Positions 16,368 through 26,537 of a stretch of DNA of 64,000 nt are shown here, in pieces. The DNA is from Rhizobiales bacterium PAR1 (GTDB lineage: Bacteria; Pseudomonadota; Alphaproteobacteria; Rhizobiales; Beijerinckiaceae), in assembly GCA_002256205.1 (NCBI GenBank), contig NKIW01000002.1, positions 310,001 through 374,000 on the forward strand. The letters are read 5' to 3'. The position numbers and the translations under genes were made by a program. Under the pieces are notes generated by a model. The model made no database searches and was not told the DNA's origin. It saw nothing but the letters and a program-made list of their open reading frames with translations. The first letter of the stretch is position 1; every line of letters starts with the position of its first letter.

Positions 16368-17240
16368 TTATCCGTTCAGGATATCGCCGATCGCCTTGCG
16401 GAATTCGGGTGCGATATCCGGGCGCATCATCGCATAGGCGACATTGGCCGAAAGGAACCCGAGCTTCGAGCCGGTGTCATAGACCCGGCCATCGAAGCGC
16501 ACGGCGTGGAAGGCTTCTTTTGCCGCCAGCTCCAGCATCGAATCGGTGAGCTGGATCTCCCCGCCCGCGCCGCGCTTCTGCGTCGCCAGCAGGTTGAAGA
16601 TCGAGGGCTGGAGAATGTAACGCCCCGAAATCGCAAGGTTCGAGGGCGCCGTACCCTTGGCCGGTTTTTCGACCATCGCCTTGATCTTCGCGACCTTGTC
16701 CGTCGCGCCGCCGACATCGACAATGCCGTACTGATGCGTCTCGTCATCCGCAACAGGATAGACGCCGATGATGTTGCCCTGCTTGGCCTCATAAGCCTCG
16801 ATCATCTCGGCGAGGCATGGCTTGACGCCGAGGTGCAGCATATCCGGCAGCAGCAGCGCGAAAGGCTCATCGCCGATGATCTCGCGCGCGCACCACACCG
16901 CATGGCCAAGGCCGAGCGGCTCCTGCTGGCGGGTGAAGCTCGTCGCGCCGGCAGCGGGCGTATCGGCCTCAAGCTGGGCGAGTTCCGCCGTCTTGTTGCG
17001 ACCACGCAGGGTCGCCTCCAGCTCGTATTGCTTGTCGAAGTGGTCCTCGATGACGTGCTTGTTGCGCCCGGTCACAAACACAAAATGTTCGATGCCCGCC
17101 GCGCGCGCCTCATCCACGACGTGCTGAATGACAGGCCGGTCAACGACGGTCAGCATTTCCTTGGGAATGGTCTTGGTGGCGGGCAGAAAACGTGTGCCCA
17201 GACCTGCGACCGGAAAGACTGCCTTGCGAATGCGCTTCAT
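16368..17240 (-). CDS. galU: UTP-glucose-1-phosphate uridylyltransferase
   Basis: Makes UDP-glucose from UTP and glucose 1-phosphate for exopolysaccharide, LPS and glycan synthesis. The 290-residue protein begins with the nucleotide-binding motif VFPVAGLGTRFLPATKTIPK, then ML-VVDRPVIQHVVDEA, LLPDMLH and EKPAKGTAPSNLAISGRYIL, all typical of GalU. The ATG at 17240 is preferred to an in-frame TTG three codons upstream. It is convergent with the barrel gene (10 bases between stops) and divergent from galE, so the two UDP-sugar genes share a 157-base control region. Confidence 0.96.
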   Translation of the reverse strand: MKRIRKAVFPVAGLGTRFLPATKTIPKEMLTVVDRPVIQHVVDEARAAGIEHFVFVTGRNKHVIEDHFDKQYELEATLRGRNKTAELAQLEADTPAAGATSFTRQQEPLGLGHAVWCAREIIGDEPFALLLPDMLHLGVKPCLAEMIEAYEAKQGNIIGVYPVADDETHQYGIVDVGGATDKVAKIKAMVEKPAKGTAPSNLAISGRYILQPSIFNLLATQKRGAGGEIQLTDSMLELAAKEAFHAVRFDGRVYDTGSKLGFLSANVAYAMMRPDIAPEFRKAIGDILNG

Positions 17241-17397
17241 GGATATCAACCCGCTTTTTCTCAGCCGAGCACGAAGCGCACCGAATGTGCTTTCGTCCCA
17301 TCAACAACAACGTCAATGCACTGCGCTACCTTAACGCTCCTTGAACCGGAAACGCCTAGAACGGTTCAGCTTTAGAATTTTTACGGAAGGATTTCCG

Positions 17398-18384
17398 ATG
17401 GCAATACTTGTGACGGGCGGGGCGGGCTATATCGGCTCCCATATGGTGCTGGCGCTCTCGGACCGCGGCGAGAAAGTCGTCGTCATCGATAATCTTTCGA
17501 CCGGCTTTCCCTGGGCCTTGCCGCCGAACGTTATCTTACGCGGTGGTGACATGGGTGATGCGCTCTTCGTCGAGAGTGTAATCCGCGAATTCGGCATCGA
17601 CGAGATCGCGCATTTCGCGGCCAAGATCGTCGTGCCGGAGTCGGTGGAAAACCCCCTGCTCTATTACGGCAACAACACCGCCAAGAGCCGGATGCTGATC
17701 GAAACCGCGATCAAATGCGGCGTTAAGCGCTTCATCTTCTCTTCCACCGCCGCCGTTTATGGTGATGTCTCGGGTGATCCGGTGAGCGAAGAACTGCTCC
17801 CGGCGCCGGTCTCGCCCTATGGTCGCTCCAAACTCATGACCGAATGGATGCTGGAGGACGCGTCCCGCGCGCATGATTTCCGCTTCATCGCGCTTCGGTA
17901 TTTCAACGTCGCCGGCGCCGACCCGCAGGGGCGTTCGGGCCAGTCGACGCCGAATGCCACGCATCTCATCAAGGTCGCGGTGCAGACCGCCCTCGGCCAG
18001 CGCCCGCACCTCGACATTTTCGGCACCGATTACCCGACGCGCGATGGCTCCTGCATCCGCGATTATATCCACGTCACCGACCTGGCTTCCGCGCATGTCG
18101 ATGCCCTGGCCTACCTCCGGCGCGGCGGCGACAGCATGATCATGAACTGCGGCTACGGTCGTGGCTTCTCGGTGCTCGAAGTGGTGGATGTCGTTCGCAA
18201 AGTCACGGGCGTGAACTTCAAGGCGAACCTCGTGCCGCGTCGTCCCGGCGATCCGGCGACCATCGTCGCGAAATCCGACAAGATCCGCGCTGTGCTCGGC
18301 TGGCAGCCCAAGCACGATGATCTCGAAGAGATCGTCAAGCAGGCTCACGCCTGGGAACGCCACCTCGCGACCAGAAATTCCTGA
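17398..18384 (+). CDS. galE: UDP-glucose 4-epimerase
   Basis: Interconverts UDP-glucose and UDP-galactose using bound NAD+. The 328-residue protein has the Rossmann motif GGAGYIGSH at 7-15, the SSTAAVYG segment near 115-122 and the catalytic Tyr141-X3-Lys145 in SPYGRSK, then NVAGADPQG and RDGSCIRDYIHVTDLA, which are diagnostic of GalE. The start at 17398 follows GGAAGGA with a 7-base spacing. It is divergent from galU. The stop is followed by a strong palindrome. Confidence 0.95.
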   Translation: MAILVTGGAGYIGSHMVLALSDRGEKVVVIDNLSTGFPWALPPNVILRGGDMGDALFVESVIREFGIDEIAHFAAKIVVPESVENPLLYYGNNTAKSRMLIETAIKCGVKRFIFSSTAAVYGDVSGDPVSEELLPAPVSPYGRSKLMTEWMLEDASRAHDFRFIALRYFNVAGADPQGRSGQSTPNATHLIKVAVQTALGQRPHLDIFGTDYPTRDGSCIRDYIHVTDLASAHVDALAYLRRGGDSMIMNCGYGRGFSVLEVVDVVRKVTGVNFKANLVPRRPGDPATIVAKSDKIRAVLGWQPKHDDLEEIVKQAHAWERHLATRNS

Positions 18385-18400
18385 GACAAGCATTTCCTAA

Positions 18401-18440
18401 CGCGAACGACTGATTCTGGCCTAGAATCAGTCGATTCGCG
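18401..18440. repeat. Long palindrome between galE and the transglycosylase gene
   Basis: CGACTGATTCT and AGAATCAGTCG form a perfect 11-bp stem with a 5-base loop, extended by CGCGAA/TTCGCG with a one-base bulge. There is no T tail, so it may be a dispersed palindrome or RNA-stabilising hairpin rather than a classical terminator. Confidence 0.75.
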
Positions 18441-18452
18441 GAGGGATGACAC

Positions 18453-19751
18453 ATGCGTAAGTTTTCAGGCCTGTTCCTGCACGCCTGTGCAGCCCTCCTT
18501 GTTGCAGGGTTGAGTATCGCCTCTTCTGCAATGGCTGCACCAAATGCGGAGCCGGGAAAAGCCAAAACAGCACCAAAGGCCCAGACGCCCAAAGCCCACC
18601 CCCCCAAGGCGAATGTCCCGAAAGCCGCCGTGCATGGCGATTTTTCAAGCTTCATCGCAACCCTCTGGCCGGATGCCGAGAAGCAGGGCGTCAGCCGCAA
18701 GACCTTCGACCTCGCCTTCAAGGGCGTGACACCAGATGCCTCGATCATCGCGCTGACGAAGAAGCAGAGCGAATTCGTCAAGCCGATCTGGTCCTATCTC
18801 GATAGCGCCGTTTCCGCCTCCCGCCTCGCGCGTGGGCAGGCAGCCGCCGAGCAATATGCCTCCCTACTCGCAAGCCTTGAGCGCAAGTATGGCGTCGATC
18901 GCCGTGCCGTGCTCGGCATCTGGGGTATGGAGACGAATTTCGGTTCCTATACCGGCGACAAGGACGTGATCCGCGCGCTCGCGACGCTGGCGTGGAAGCG
19001 TTATCGCGACAATTTCTTCCGCGATGAACTCCTGGTCGCGCTACGCATTCTCGAGGAAGGCCATGTCGAGCGTGCGGCCATGCGCGGTTCCTGGGCTGGC
19101 GCGATGGGCCAGACGCAGTTCATGCCCTCAAGCTTCATGAAATACGCCGTCGATGGCGATGGCGATGGCGCCAGAGACATCTGGACCACAGTGCCGGATG
19201 CCCTCGCCTCGACCGCGAATTACCTCGCCAGCTTCGGCTGGGAGAGCGGTGTTCCCTGGGGTATCGAGGTCGAATTGCCGGAAGGCTTCGACCTCAAAAG
19301 CGCCATGACCCCGCGTGATTTTTCACAATGGTCTGACGCCGGACTAACGCGCGCCGATGGCGGCAGCTGGCCGCGCAAGGGCAAGGCCTCGCTGTTTCTG
19401 CCCGCCGGCATTCATGGCCCGGCGCTGCTGATCACCGAGAATTTCAGGGTCATCAAGAAATACAATTCCTCGGATGCTTATGCTCTTGGCGTTGCGCATC
19501 TTGGCGATCGCCTGCTGGGCGGCTCGGCGCTTCAGGCGAGCTGGCCACGCAATGAGAAGCGACTTGGGTTGGAGGAGGTCAAGGAAATCCAGCGCCGCCT
19601 TGCAGCCATGGGCATGCCCGTCGGCAAGATCGATGGCCGCATCGGCGAACAGAGCCGCGACTCGGTCAAGAAGGCACAGATCAAGCACGGCCTGCCGCCA
19701 GACGGTTACCCGACGCTTGCGCTCCTCCAGCGGATGCGCCAAAACCCGTAA
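18453..19751 (+). CDS. Lytic murein transglycosylase, MltB family, with peptidoglycan-binding domain
   Basis: Cleaves the MurNAc-GlcNAc bond of peptidoglycan in the periplasm, leaving 1,6-anhydro ends. The 432-residue protein has a signal peptide (1-28, ending SSAMA), a Lys/Pro/Ala-rich linker to about 60, an SLT_2 catalytic domain with the catalytic Glu160 in IWGMETNFGSY, the AMGQTQFMPSSF segment, and a C-terminal PG_binding_1 domain (about 370-430, IQRRLAAMGMPVGKIDGRIG). GAGGG lies 9 bases before the ATG. It has a paralog at 35101-36270. The next gene is a DUF459 protein, another envelope enzyme. Confidence 0.92.
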   Translation: MRKFSGLFLHACAALLVAGLSIASSAMAAPNAEPGKAKTAPKAQTPKAHPPKANVPKAAVHGDFSSFIATLWPDAEKQGVSRKTFDLAFKGVTPDASIIALTKKQSEFVKPIWSYLDSAVSASRLARGQAAAEQYASLLASLERKYGVDRRAVLGIWGMETNFGSYTGDKDVIRALATLAWKRYRDNFFRDELLVALRILEEGHVERAAMRGSWAGAMGQTQFMPSSFMKYAVDGDGDGARDIWTTVPDALASTANYLASFGWESGVPWGIEVELPEGFDLKSAMTPRDFSQWSDAGLTRADGGSWPRKGKASLFLPAGIHGPALLITENFRVIKKYNSSDAYALGVAHLGDRLLGGSALQASWPRNEKRLGLEEVKEIQRRLAAMGMPVGKIDGRIGEQSRDSVKKAQIKHGLPPDGYPTLALLQRMRQNP

Positions 19752-19841
19752 ATCACTGGCTCTTGCCTTTTGCTCGCCATAGTTGCGGGTGATCAGCAAG
19801 GATCTGGAAACACTCGGGCTAGAGCTTGCCTCGGAGCAGAT

Positions 19842-21026
19842 ATGCGCCTCCGGTCGACAGTCGGATTACTGGCAGGAATGGCGCTTGGCGGCGCCCTGCC
19901 TTTTTCCGCGTCGGTGCGCGCCGAGAGCGACCCCTCCGTCCAGAGCTGGCGGGTCGTCCTCCCCGCTCCCCGCACAACTGACGCACCAAGCCAGACCTAT
20001 CGCGCCCGCAAGCGTTATGATGCGCCGCGCGCACGCCATGTCGATGATTCCACCCTCGGCCTCAACCTCCCGGAGATCGCCATCACGATCCCGCTGCCGC
20101 CCGATGCCGAGCGCACGCGGATCGCCGTGGTGGGTGATTCCCTCGCCGAGGCACTTGCCTCTGGCTTGGAAGCTGACCCGGTCCTCAAGGCCGAACTCCT
20201 GATCCGGCAAAAGACCGTCAGTGCCTCTGGCCTTGTCCGCGAGGACTACCACGATTGGCCCAAAACGATTGCGGCGATCATCGCAGAGAACCCCGGTCTC
20301 GCGGCCGTGATTGTCATGGTGGGTCTCAACGATCAGCAAGCGATCAAGGTCGGCGAGACCACTGCCGAGCCCCTCACCGAGCCGTGGAAAGAAGCCTATC
20401 GCAAGCGCATCGACGCCGTGATCTCGACTGCGCAAACCGCCAAGGTTCCGCTCATCTGGGTCGGCATGCCGGTGATGCGCGCGCCGCGCCTCTCGGCAAC
20501 GGTTGCGATCCTCAACGAGATGGTGCGCGACCGTGTGAACGCCGTCGGTGAAACCTACGTCGATGTCTTTGATGGCTTTGCCGATCAATCCGGCGGGTTC
20601 ACCGCGAACGGGCCGGATGTGATCGGCGACACCGTGCGCCTGCGCGGGCCGGACGGCATCCATTTCACTCCGGCGGGACAGCGCAAGCTCGCTTTCTTTG
20701 TCGACAAGCCTCTTCACAAGCGGATCGGGGATCGGCTCGCGCCAGAGCCAGCGGCACCTGTTGCCGCCCTGCCCACAACAACACCGAGCGTGGCAACACC
20801 GGAGACCAGCTTGCCTACCCCGGCACCGGCTGCTCTGGTCATCCCGATTGCCCGGCCGCGCCCGGATATTGGTGAGGCGCGCGCATTGCTGACGATCAAC
20901 ACGGCGACGACGCTCATCGGACGACAAAGCCAGCCGCTGGCTGATCCAGTGACGCGAGATCTTTTCGAGCGTGGTGCCTCCCCCGCACCGCGCACCGGGC
21001 GCAATGACGATTATCGCTGGCGCTAG
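19842..21026 (+). CDS. DUF459 SGNH/GDSL-type hydrolase, periplasmic
   Basis: A 394-residue exported protein with a signal-like N-terminus (about 1-27, ending SVRA). The SGNH blocks are present: VVGDSLAEAL with nucleophile Ser100, the block III-like VGLNDQQAI, and DGIHFTPAGQ with the catalytic Asp-X2-His. SGNH proteins of this kind remove or transfer acyl groups on glycans or lipids. The C-terminal ~100 residues are Pro/Ala-rich (PAPAALVIPIARPRP). The start is chosen at 19842 after GGAG; a longer reading frame upstream lacks a signal. Position directly after the MltB gene suggests peptidoglycan or cell-surface glycan de-acylation, which is inference. Confidence 0.82.
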   Translation: MRLRSTVGLLAGMALGGALPFSASVRAESDPSVQSWRVVLPAPRTTDAPSQTYRARKRYDAPRARHVDDSTLGLNLPEIAITIPLPPDAERTRIAVVGDSLAEALASGLEADPVLKAELLIRQKTVSASGLVREDYHDWPKTIAAIIAENPGLAAVIVMVGLNDQQAIKVGETTAEPLTEPWKEAYRKRIDAVISTAQTAKVPLIWVGMPVMRAPRLSATVAILNEMVRDRVNAVGETYVDVFDGFADQSGGFTANGPDVIGDTVRLRGPDGIHFTPAGQRKLAFFVDKPLHKRIGDRLAPEPAAPVAALPTTTPSVATPETSLPTPAPAALVIPIARPRPDIGEARALLTINTATTLIGRQSQPLADPVTRDLFERGASPAPRTGRNDDYRWR

Positions 21027-21038
21027 CGCATCCGACCG

Positions 21039-22040
21039 CTAATCAACCCCGCCATCGGCAAGGTGGCACGCAACGATATGCCCTTGGGAGGCAGCCGTCT
21101 TCACCGGAACCTCCCGGCTGCATCGTGGCCCGGCGTGCGGACATCGCGGGTGGAAATGACACCCCGGTGGCGGATCAAGCGGCGAAGGGATCTCGCCCTT
21201 GACCGTCACAAAGCGTCGCTTGCGCGCATCAAGGCGCGGCACATTCTCCAGAAGGGCGCGGGTATAGGGGTGCTGCGGGGTCCCGAAAATCGCGGCACGC
21301 GGGCCGCTTTCGACCACCCTTCCGAGGTACATGATCACCACGCGATCCGCGATATGCCGCACGACGCCGAGGTCATGGCTGATGAAGACATAGGCGAGAC
21401 CAAGCTGCTCACGCAGATCCATGAACAGGTTGAGCACCTGCGCCTGAATGGAAACATCCAGCGCCGCAACGGATTCATCGCAAACGAGCAGGCGCGGTTT
21501 CACGGCCAGAGCACGGGCGATGCCGATGCGGGCGCGTTGTCCGCCTGAAAACTGATGCGGCAGCCGCTGCTTGTACTCCGGATCAAGCCCGACCTGCTGG
21601 AATAAAGCATCGACATAGGCGCGCTGCCCTTGCGCATCCGTGAAGCCATGGACGCGCGGGGCCTCCCCCACGATCTCACCAGCCCGCATGCGCGGGTTGA
21701 GCGAGGACATCGGATCCTGAAAGATCATCTGCACGCCGAGGGTGAAGGCCTTTTGGGCCTCAGCGTCCATCGCATTGATATCTCGCCCTTCCCAGAACAC
21801 CGCGCCCGCGCTCGGCGGATGAATTCCGGCGATCACGCGCCCGAGGGTCGATTTCCCGCAACCGGATTCGCCAACAAGACCGACAACCTCACCAGCCGAA
21901 ACCACGAGATCGACATCATCGACGGCATGCACCACGCGCGGCACATTCTTCGCGCCGAGCACATTGGCAATCCGCCCGGCGAGATCAACCGACTTCGTAA
22001 AGCGCTTGGAGATGCCTGTAAGGCGCAGAAGCTCGCTCAT
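21039..22040 (-). CDS. Dipeptide/oligopeptide ABC transporter ATP-binding protein (DppF/OppF type)
   Basis: The second ATPase subunit of the importer. The 333 residues contain Walker [10 protein letters not shown] at 57-65, the Q-loop [19 protein letters not shown], the signature [10 protein letters not shown] and Walker [13 protein letters not shown], where the common DEPVSALD is changed. The C-terminal oligopeptide-type domain has [19 protein letters not shown] with cysteines characteristic of DppF/OppF. The start at 22040 gives an ATGA overlap with the stop of the preceding ATPase gene. It is the last gene of a five-gene minus-strand operon. Confidence 0.93.
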   Translation of the reverse strand: MSELLRLTGISKRFTKSVDLAGRIANVLGAKNVPRVVHAVDDVDLVVSAGEVVGLVGESGCGKSTLGRVIAGIHPPSAGAVFWEGRDINAMDAEAQKAFTLGVQMIFQDPMSSLNPRMRAGEIVGEAPRVHGFTDAQGQRAYVDALFQQVGLDPEYKQRLPHQFSGGQRARIGIARALAVKPRLLVCDESVAALDVSIQAQVLNLFMDLREQLGLAYVFISHDLGVVRHIADRVVIMYLGRVVESGPRAAIFGTPQHPYTRALLENVPRLDARKRRFVTVKGEIPSPLDPPPGCHFHPRCPHAGPRCSREVPVKTAASQGHIVACHLADGGVD

Positions 22041-23017
22041 GCCGACGCCCCTGCCTGCGCGGCGGGGTGGAAGCAGCGATATGCCCGACCCTGGTTCATC
22101 GTGATCGGCGGCGCCACCGCACAGGCGGCATCCGCGCGGGTGCAGCGCGGCGCGAAAGCGCAGCCTTGCGGCAGGTGTTTCAGGGACGGCGTCGAGCCGG
22201 GTATCGCATGGAGCCGCGCGCCTGCAGGATGCGCGCCCGGCACTGAGCCGATCAACCCTTGCGTATAGGGATGGCACGGGCGGTCGAGCACATCATCAAC
22301 ACCGCCCTGCTCGACAATGCGGCCAGCATACATCACCGCGACACGGTCCGCGAGGCCAGCAACCACGGCGAGATCATGTGTGATCCAGACCAGCGCCGTG
22401 CCGCTTTCGGCGCAGATGCGCTGCACTTCGGCAAGGATCTGGCTCTGGATGGTGACATCGAGCGCGGTTGTCGGCTCATCGGCGATGATCAACGACGGGC
22501 GATGGAGGAGTGCAATTGCGATCGCAACACGCTGGCGCATGCCGCCGGAAAACTGGTGCGGATAGGCGAAGAGACGCTCCTCCGGCGCTGGAATCCCCAC
22601 CATCCCGAGCGCTTCCGCCGCGCGCGCCCGCGCCGCCTTCTCGCTAACGGCATCATGCGCAAGCACAGCCTCGATCATCTGCGTATCGATCCGGAGCACC
22701 GGATTGAGCGTCATCATCGGGTCCTGAAAGATCATGGCGAGACTTTTGCCGCGCACCTTGCGCATCTCGCTTTCGCTGCGCCCGACAAGTTCCTCGCCGT
22801 TGAGCTGAATCGAGCCGCCGACGATGCGCCCCGGCGGGTCGATCAACCCGAGAATCGAAAAACCAGTGACGGATTTGCCTGATCCTGATTCGCCCACGAG
22901 CCCGAGCACCTCGCCGGGCTTGACCTCGAACGAGACACCATCGACCGATTTGACGACGCCATCGCGCGTGAAAAAATGCGTCGCGAGGTTGTCGACTGCT
23001 AGCACCGGCCCGGCCAT
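22037..23017 (-). CDS. Dipeptide/oligopeptide ABC transporter ATP-binding protein (DppD/OppD type)
   Basis: The first ATPase subunit, 326 residues. Walker A GESGSGKS, the Q-loop [16 protein letters not shown], signature [12 protein letters not shown] and Walker [15 protein letters not shown] are intact. The C-terminal domain has PHTYQ-like [13 protein letters not shown] and CAFAPRC. The start at 23017 follows GAGCGTTGAG and lies one base past the stop of the permease gene. It overlaps the following ATPase gene by 4 bases, so translation is probably coupled. Confidence 0.93.
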   Translation of the reverse strand: MAGPVLAVDNLATHFFTRDGVVKSVDGVSFEVKPGEVLGLVGESGSGKSVTGFSILGLIDPPGRIVGGSIQLNGEELVGRSESEMRKVRGKSLAMIFQDPMMTLNPVLRIDTQMIEAVLAHDAVSEKAARARAAEALGMVGIPAPEERLFAYPHQFSGGMRQRVAIAIALLHRPSLIIADEPTTALDVTIQSQILAEVQRICAESGTALVWITHDLAVVAGLADRVAVMYAGRIVEQGGVDDVLDRPCHPYTQGLIGSVPGAHPAGARLHAIPGSTPSLKHLPQGCAFAPRCTRADAACAVAPPITMNQGRAYRCFHPAAQAGASA

Positions 23018-23018
23018 C

Positions 23019-23918
23019 TCAACGCTCCAGCCGCGGGTTGAGTACATCGCGCAGCCGGTCACCCACGAGGTTGATCGCAACAATGGTCACCAGCAGTGCA
23101 AGGCCGGGAAAGAACGAAATCCAGTATTTGCCCGAGAGCATGTACTGGAACCCGTTGGCGATCAGCACGCCGAGCGAAGGCTCCGTCTGCGGCAGGCCGA
23201 CACCGAGGAAGGACAGTGTCGCCTCAAGACTGATCGCATGCGCAGTCTGTACTGTAGCGATCACGATTACCGGCGCGAGGCAGTTCGGCAGGATATGACG
23301 GAGCATCGTCCGCGCATGGGAGAGCCCGAGCGAACGCGCCGCTTCGACGTATTCCTTGCGCCGCTCCACCAGCGCCGAGGCACGCACCGTGCGGGCGTAA
23401 TAGGCCCATTGCACGACGACCAGCGCGAGAATGATCTTGTCGACGCCCTTGCCGAGCAGTGCGACAAGGATCAGCGCCACCAGCACAGAAGGGAGCGCAA
23501 GCTGAAGGTCCACCACACGCATGATCAGCGTTTCGGTCCGCCCGCCGGCATAGGCCGCGAGCAACCCGAGCATCAGCCCGAGCGAGGCCGCCAGCACCCC
23601 GCTGACAATGCCCACGGTCAGCGAAATCCGAAGGCCGTAGAGAATACCGGAGAGGAGATCACGGCCGACACCATCCGAGCCGAGCCACATGGTGAAGCCC
23701 TCACCAGCGTGCGACCCCGGCGGCTGGCGCGAATCCATCACATCGACGGAGGCAAGGTCATAGGGGTTTTGCGGCGCGATCCACGGCGCAAGGAGCGCGA
23801 CAAGGATCACCACCACGAGGAGGCCAAGCCCGATCAGCGCCACGCGATCCTCGATAAAACGCCGGGCAAAGCGACCGAACGCACTCTCCGGGGGAGGAAG
23901 GGCTGCAACCTCGCTCAT
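23019..23918 (-). CDS. Dipeptide/oligopeptide ABC transporter permease (DppC/OppC type)
   Basis: A 299-residue inner-membrane permease with about six transmembrane segments; the first (LGLLVVVILVALLAPWI) follows an N-terminal cytoplasmic OppC_N region. The EAA-type coupling loop is EAARSLGLSHARTMLRHILPN, followed by ATLSFLGVGLPQTEPSLGVL, diagnostic of DppC/OppC. The ATG overlaps the stop of the upstream permease gene by 4 bases. Confidence 0.93.
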   Translation of the reverse strand: MSEVAALPPPESAFGRFARRFIEDRVALIGLGLLVVVILVALLAPWIAPQNPYDLASVDVMDSRQPPGSHAGEGFTMWLGSDGVGRDLLSGILYGLRISLTVGIVSGVLAASLGLMLGLLAAYAGGRTETLIMRVVDLQLALPSVLVALILVALLGKGVDKIILALVVVQWAYYARTVRASALVERRKEYVEAARSLGLSHARTMLRHILPNCLAPVIVIATVQTAHAISLEATLSFLGVGLPQTEPSLGVLIANGFQYMLSGKYWISFFPGLALLVTIVAINLVGDRLRDVLNPRLER

Positions 23919-24892
23919 GCTTCGCTCTCCGAGAGGCGCACGCGTGGATCAAGCGCGGAATAGAGGATATCGACAATGAGATTGATCGTCACGAACAGCA
24001 GCACCACGACCATCACATAGGCGACGATCAGCGGGCGATCGAGCCGCTGGATCGCCTCGAGCAACAGCTTGCCCATACCCGGCCAGGCAAAGATCGATTC
24101 CGTCACGACCGAAAACGCGACGAGGCTGCCGAACTCCAGCCCCAGTACCGTGACGATGGGAATGAGGATATTCTTGAGAATATGCACGCCGACAATGCGG
24201 CTCTGCGAAAGCCCCTTGGCGCGGGCGAACTTCACATAATCCTGCAAGGCGGCTTCGCGGGTACCGGAACGCGTGAGACGGATCACGAGACTGATCTTCA
24301 GAAGCGCAAGATTGAGCGCAGGCAGCAACAGATGCCGCCAGCCATCAAGGCTCAGCATCGAGGTTTCCAGCCCGAAAATCGAAACAACCGGTCCGCGCCC
24401 GGTCGCGGGCAACCAGCCGAGCATCACTGAGAACAGCATGATCAGCATCAGCCCGACCCAGAAAGTCGGCAGCGAAAACCCGAGAATCGACCCGGCCATG
24501 ATGGCGCGCGCCGCCGGATGCTCCGGCTTCAGCCCGGCGAAAAGCCCGAGCGGCAACCCGATCACCACCGCGAGGATCAGCGCGGCAAACGCCAGCTCCA
24601 TCGTCGCCGGCATCCGCGCGAGAATTAGCGCGATGGCAGAAGTGCCATGCACATAGGAGCGGCCGAATTCGCCGCGCACGACATCGCCAAGGAAATGCAG
24701 GAACTGCACATAAACCGGCTGATCGAAGCCGAAAGTGCGGCGCACCTCTCCGACCTGCTCGATGGTGGCATCCCCTGGAACCATCATCCAGACCGGGTCG
24801 CCGATGACATAGGTGCCGAAAAACACCAGCACCACCATCGCCACCACGACGAAGACGGCCTGCATCAGGCGCCGGAGAATGAAGGCCAGCAT
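23915..24892 (-). CDS. Dipeptide/oligopeptide ABC transporter permease (DppB/OppB type)
   Basis: A 325-residue inner-membrane permease. It starts with the typical LRRLMQAVFVVVAMVVLVFF first segment, then GDPVWMMVPGDATIEQV and DQPVYVQFLHFL, all hallmarks of DppB/OppB. The coupling loop is FARAKGLSQSRIVGVHILKN and the end has SIFAWPGMGKLLLEAI. Its start is 3 bases after the stop of the binding-protein gene, and its end overlaps the next permease gene. Confidence 0.93.
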   Translation of the reverse strand: MLAFILRRLMQAVFVVVAMVVLVFFGTYVIGDPVWMMVPGDATIEQVGEVRRTFGFDQPVYVQFLHFLGDVVRGEFGRSYVHGTSAIALILARMPATMELAFAALILAVVIGLPLGLFAGLKPEHPAARAIMAGSILGFSLPTFWVGLMLIMLFSVMLGWLPATGRGPVVSIFGLETSMLSLDGWRHLLLPALNLALLKISLVIRLTRSGTREAALQDYVKFARAKGLSQSRIVGVHILKNILIPIVTVLGLEFGSLVAFSVVTESIFAWPGMGKLLLEAIQRLDRPLIVAYVMVVVLLFVTINLIVDILYSALDPRVRLSESEA

Positions 24893-24895
24893 GCC

Positions 24896-26467
24896 TTACG
24901 GCTTCACAGACATGGCGAGCGTGTATTCATCCGTACGCGGCGTGACCTTGAGGCCCTTCTTCGCCGCCCAGGTGTTCTTCTGATAATGAATCGGGATCAG
25001 CCCGACATCATTCATCGCGATCTCCGCCGCTTCGGCAAGGAGCGCCGCGCGCTTTTCAGCGTCCACAGTGGCGAGCGCCTTGTCGAGAACGACATCCATC
25101 GCCGGGTTGCCATAGCGCCCGCGATTGGCCGAGCCGCGCCCGAGCTTCGCATCATAGGAGCCGAGCAGCGCTTTCAGCGAATCCGAAGGTTCGCCCGTGC
25201 CGGCAGACCAGCCCGCGAGGATCATCGAGAATTCCGGCTGCTTGTCGGGCCCGCCCGCCGAGGCGCGCGAGAAGAACACCGCCGGCGGCAGCGTCTCCAC
25301 TGCGGTTTCAATCCCAAGACGCGTGAACATCTGCGCTACCGCTTCGATGATCTTGCTGTCGTTGGTGTAGCGCCCGTTCGGGCCGTGAATGGTGAGCTTG
25401 AAGCCGTTGGGATAGCCGGCCTCGGCCAGCAGCTTCTTGGCGCCGGCAAGATCATATTCGACCGGCTTCAGCTTTTTGGAGGTGCCGGCATAGCTATCCG
25501 GCAACATCTGGCTCGCGGGAACGGCCTCGCCCTCCATGATGCGCTCGACGACTGCCGGGCGATTTACCGCTTTGGTCAGCGCCTGCCGTACTTTCAGGTT
25601 ATGGAACGGGTTGGGGATCGCCGCGCCGTCCTTGCCCTTCACGAACGGGGTTTCGGCACGGTAGCGATCCATATGGAGATAGACGAGACGGTTCGAGAGC
25701 GCGCTCGCGATCGCCACTTTCGGCTCCTTGGCGAGGCGTTGGGCATCCGCTGTCGGCACGGTTTCGATGAGATCAACATCGCCGGAGAGCAGCGCCGCCA
25801 CGCGCGTAGGATCGGACTTGATGAACTTGAAGATCACCTTGTCCCAGGGTTCTTTTGCGCCCCAGTAGCCATCAAAGCGTTTGACGACAAAGCGGTCACC
25901 CGGCACGAATTCCACGAACTGATACGGCCCGGTGCCGACATTGCCCTTGCCGGCGTTGAGGTCTTCGGTTGAGACCCCGGCAGCCGCCTTGGCGGACATC
26001 ATCTCGATATTCGCAAGATGGTTGAGCATCAGGGCTTCCGGCGTTGCGGTTTTGACGCGGAACGTCAGATCGTCGATCTTTTCGACGGTTTTCCCGCGCA
26101 CATAGGCCGTCTTCGGCGCAGGCGATTTCGGCACATTCGGCACACGGTTCAGCGAGAAAATGACGTCATCGACCGTGAACGGCGAACCATCGTGGAATTT
26201 CACACCCGTACGCAGTTTGAACTCCCAGGTGAGATCGTCGATCACCTTCCAGCTCTCGGCGAGCCCGGGCTTGAGCGCCTGAAATTCATCCATGAACACC
26301 AGCGGCTCGAACACATGCCGCACGACCTGATTGTTCGGCGTCAGGTTGTGATAATGCGGGTCCGCTGCACTCGGCTCGGACGACAGGGCAATGCGAAGAT
26401 CCGCCGCCAGCGCGGGCGATGCCGCCATCACAACGGCGAAGGAAACCGCCTTGAACATCATCCGCAT
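24896..26467 (-). CDS. ABC transporter substrate-binding protein, family 5 (peptide type)
   Basis: The periplasmic binding protein of the importer. The 523 residues begin with a signal peptide (MRMMFKAV..., ending ALAA at about 22), then the SBP_bac_5 core: DLRIALSSEPSAADPHYHN, LRTGVKFHDGSPFTVDDVIFS and VGTGPYQF. Family members carry peptides, but also opines, nickel or sugars, so the ligand is open. The start at 26467 has GGAG at a 7-base spacing; further upstream codons read non-protein sequence. It leads the operon, and the gap to the divergent hydrolase holds a 19-bp-period direct repeat that could be an operator. Confidence 0.92.
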   Translation of the reverse strand: MRMMFKAVSFAVVMAASPALAADLRIALSSEPSAADPHYHNLTPNNQVVRHVFEPLVFMDEFQALKPGLAESWKVIDDLTWEFKLRTGVKFHDGSPFTVDDVIFSLNRVPNVPKSPAPKTAYVRGKTVEKIDDLTFRVKTATPEALMLNHLANIEMMSAKAAAGVSTEDLNAGKGNVGTGPYQFVEFVPGDRFVVKRFDGYWGAKEPWDKVIFKFIKSDPTRVAALLSGDVDLIETVPTADAQRLAKEPKVAIASALSNRLVYLHMDRYRAETPFVKGKDGAAIPNPFHNLKVRQALTKAVNRPAVVERIMEGEAVPASQMLPDSYAGTSKKLKPVEYDLAGAKKLLAEAGYPNGFKLTIHGPNGRYTNDSKIIEAVAQMFTRLGIETAVETLPPAVFFSRASAGGPDKQPEFSMILAGWSAGTGEPSDSLKALLGSYDAKLGRGSANRGRYGNPAMDVVLDKALATVDAEKRAALLAEAAEIAMNDVGLIPIHYQKNTWAAKKGLKVTPRTDEYTLAMSVKP

Positions 26468-26537
26468 CCGTCTACTCCATCCCATCGTCTGAGGCGCCAT
26501 TCCGCCTACCGCGTCGCAATCTGGCCTGATCGCCCCG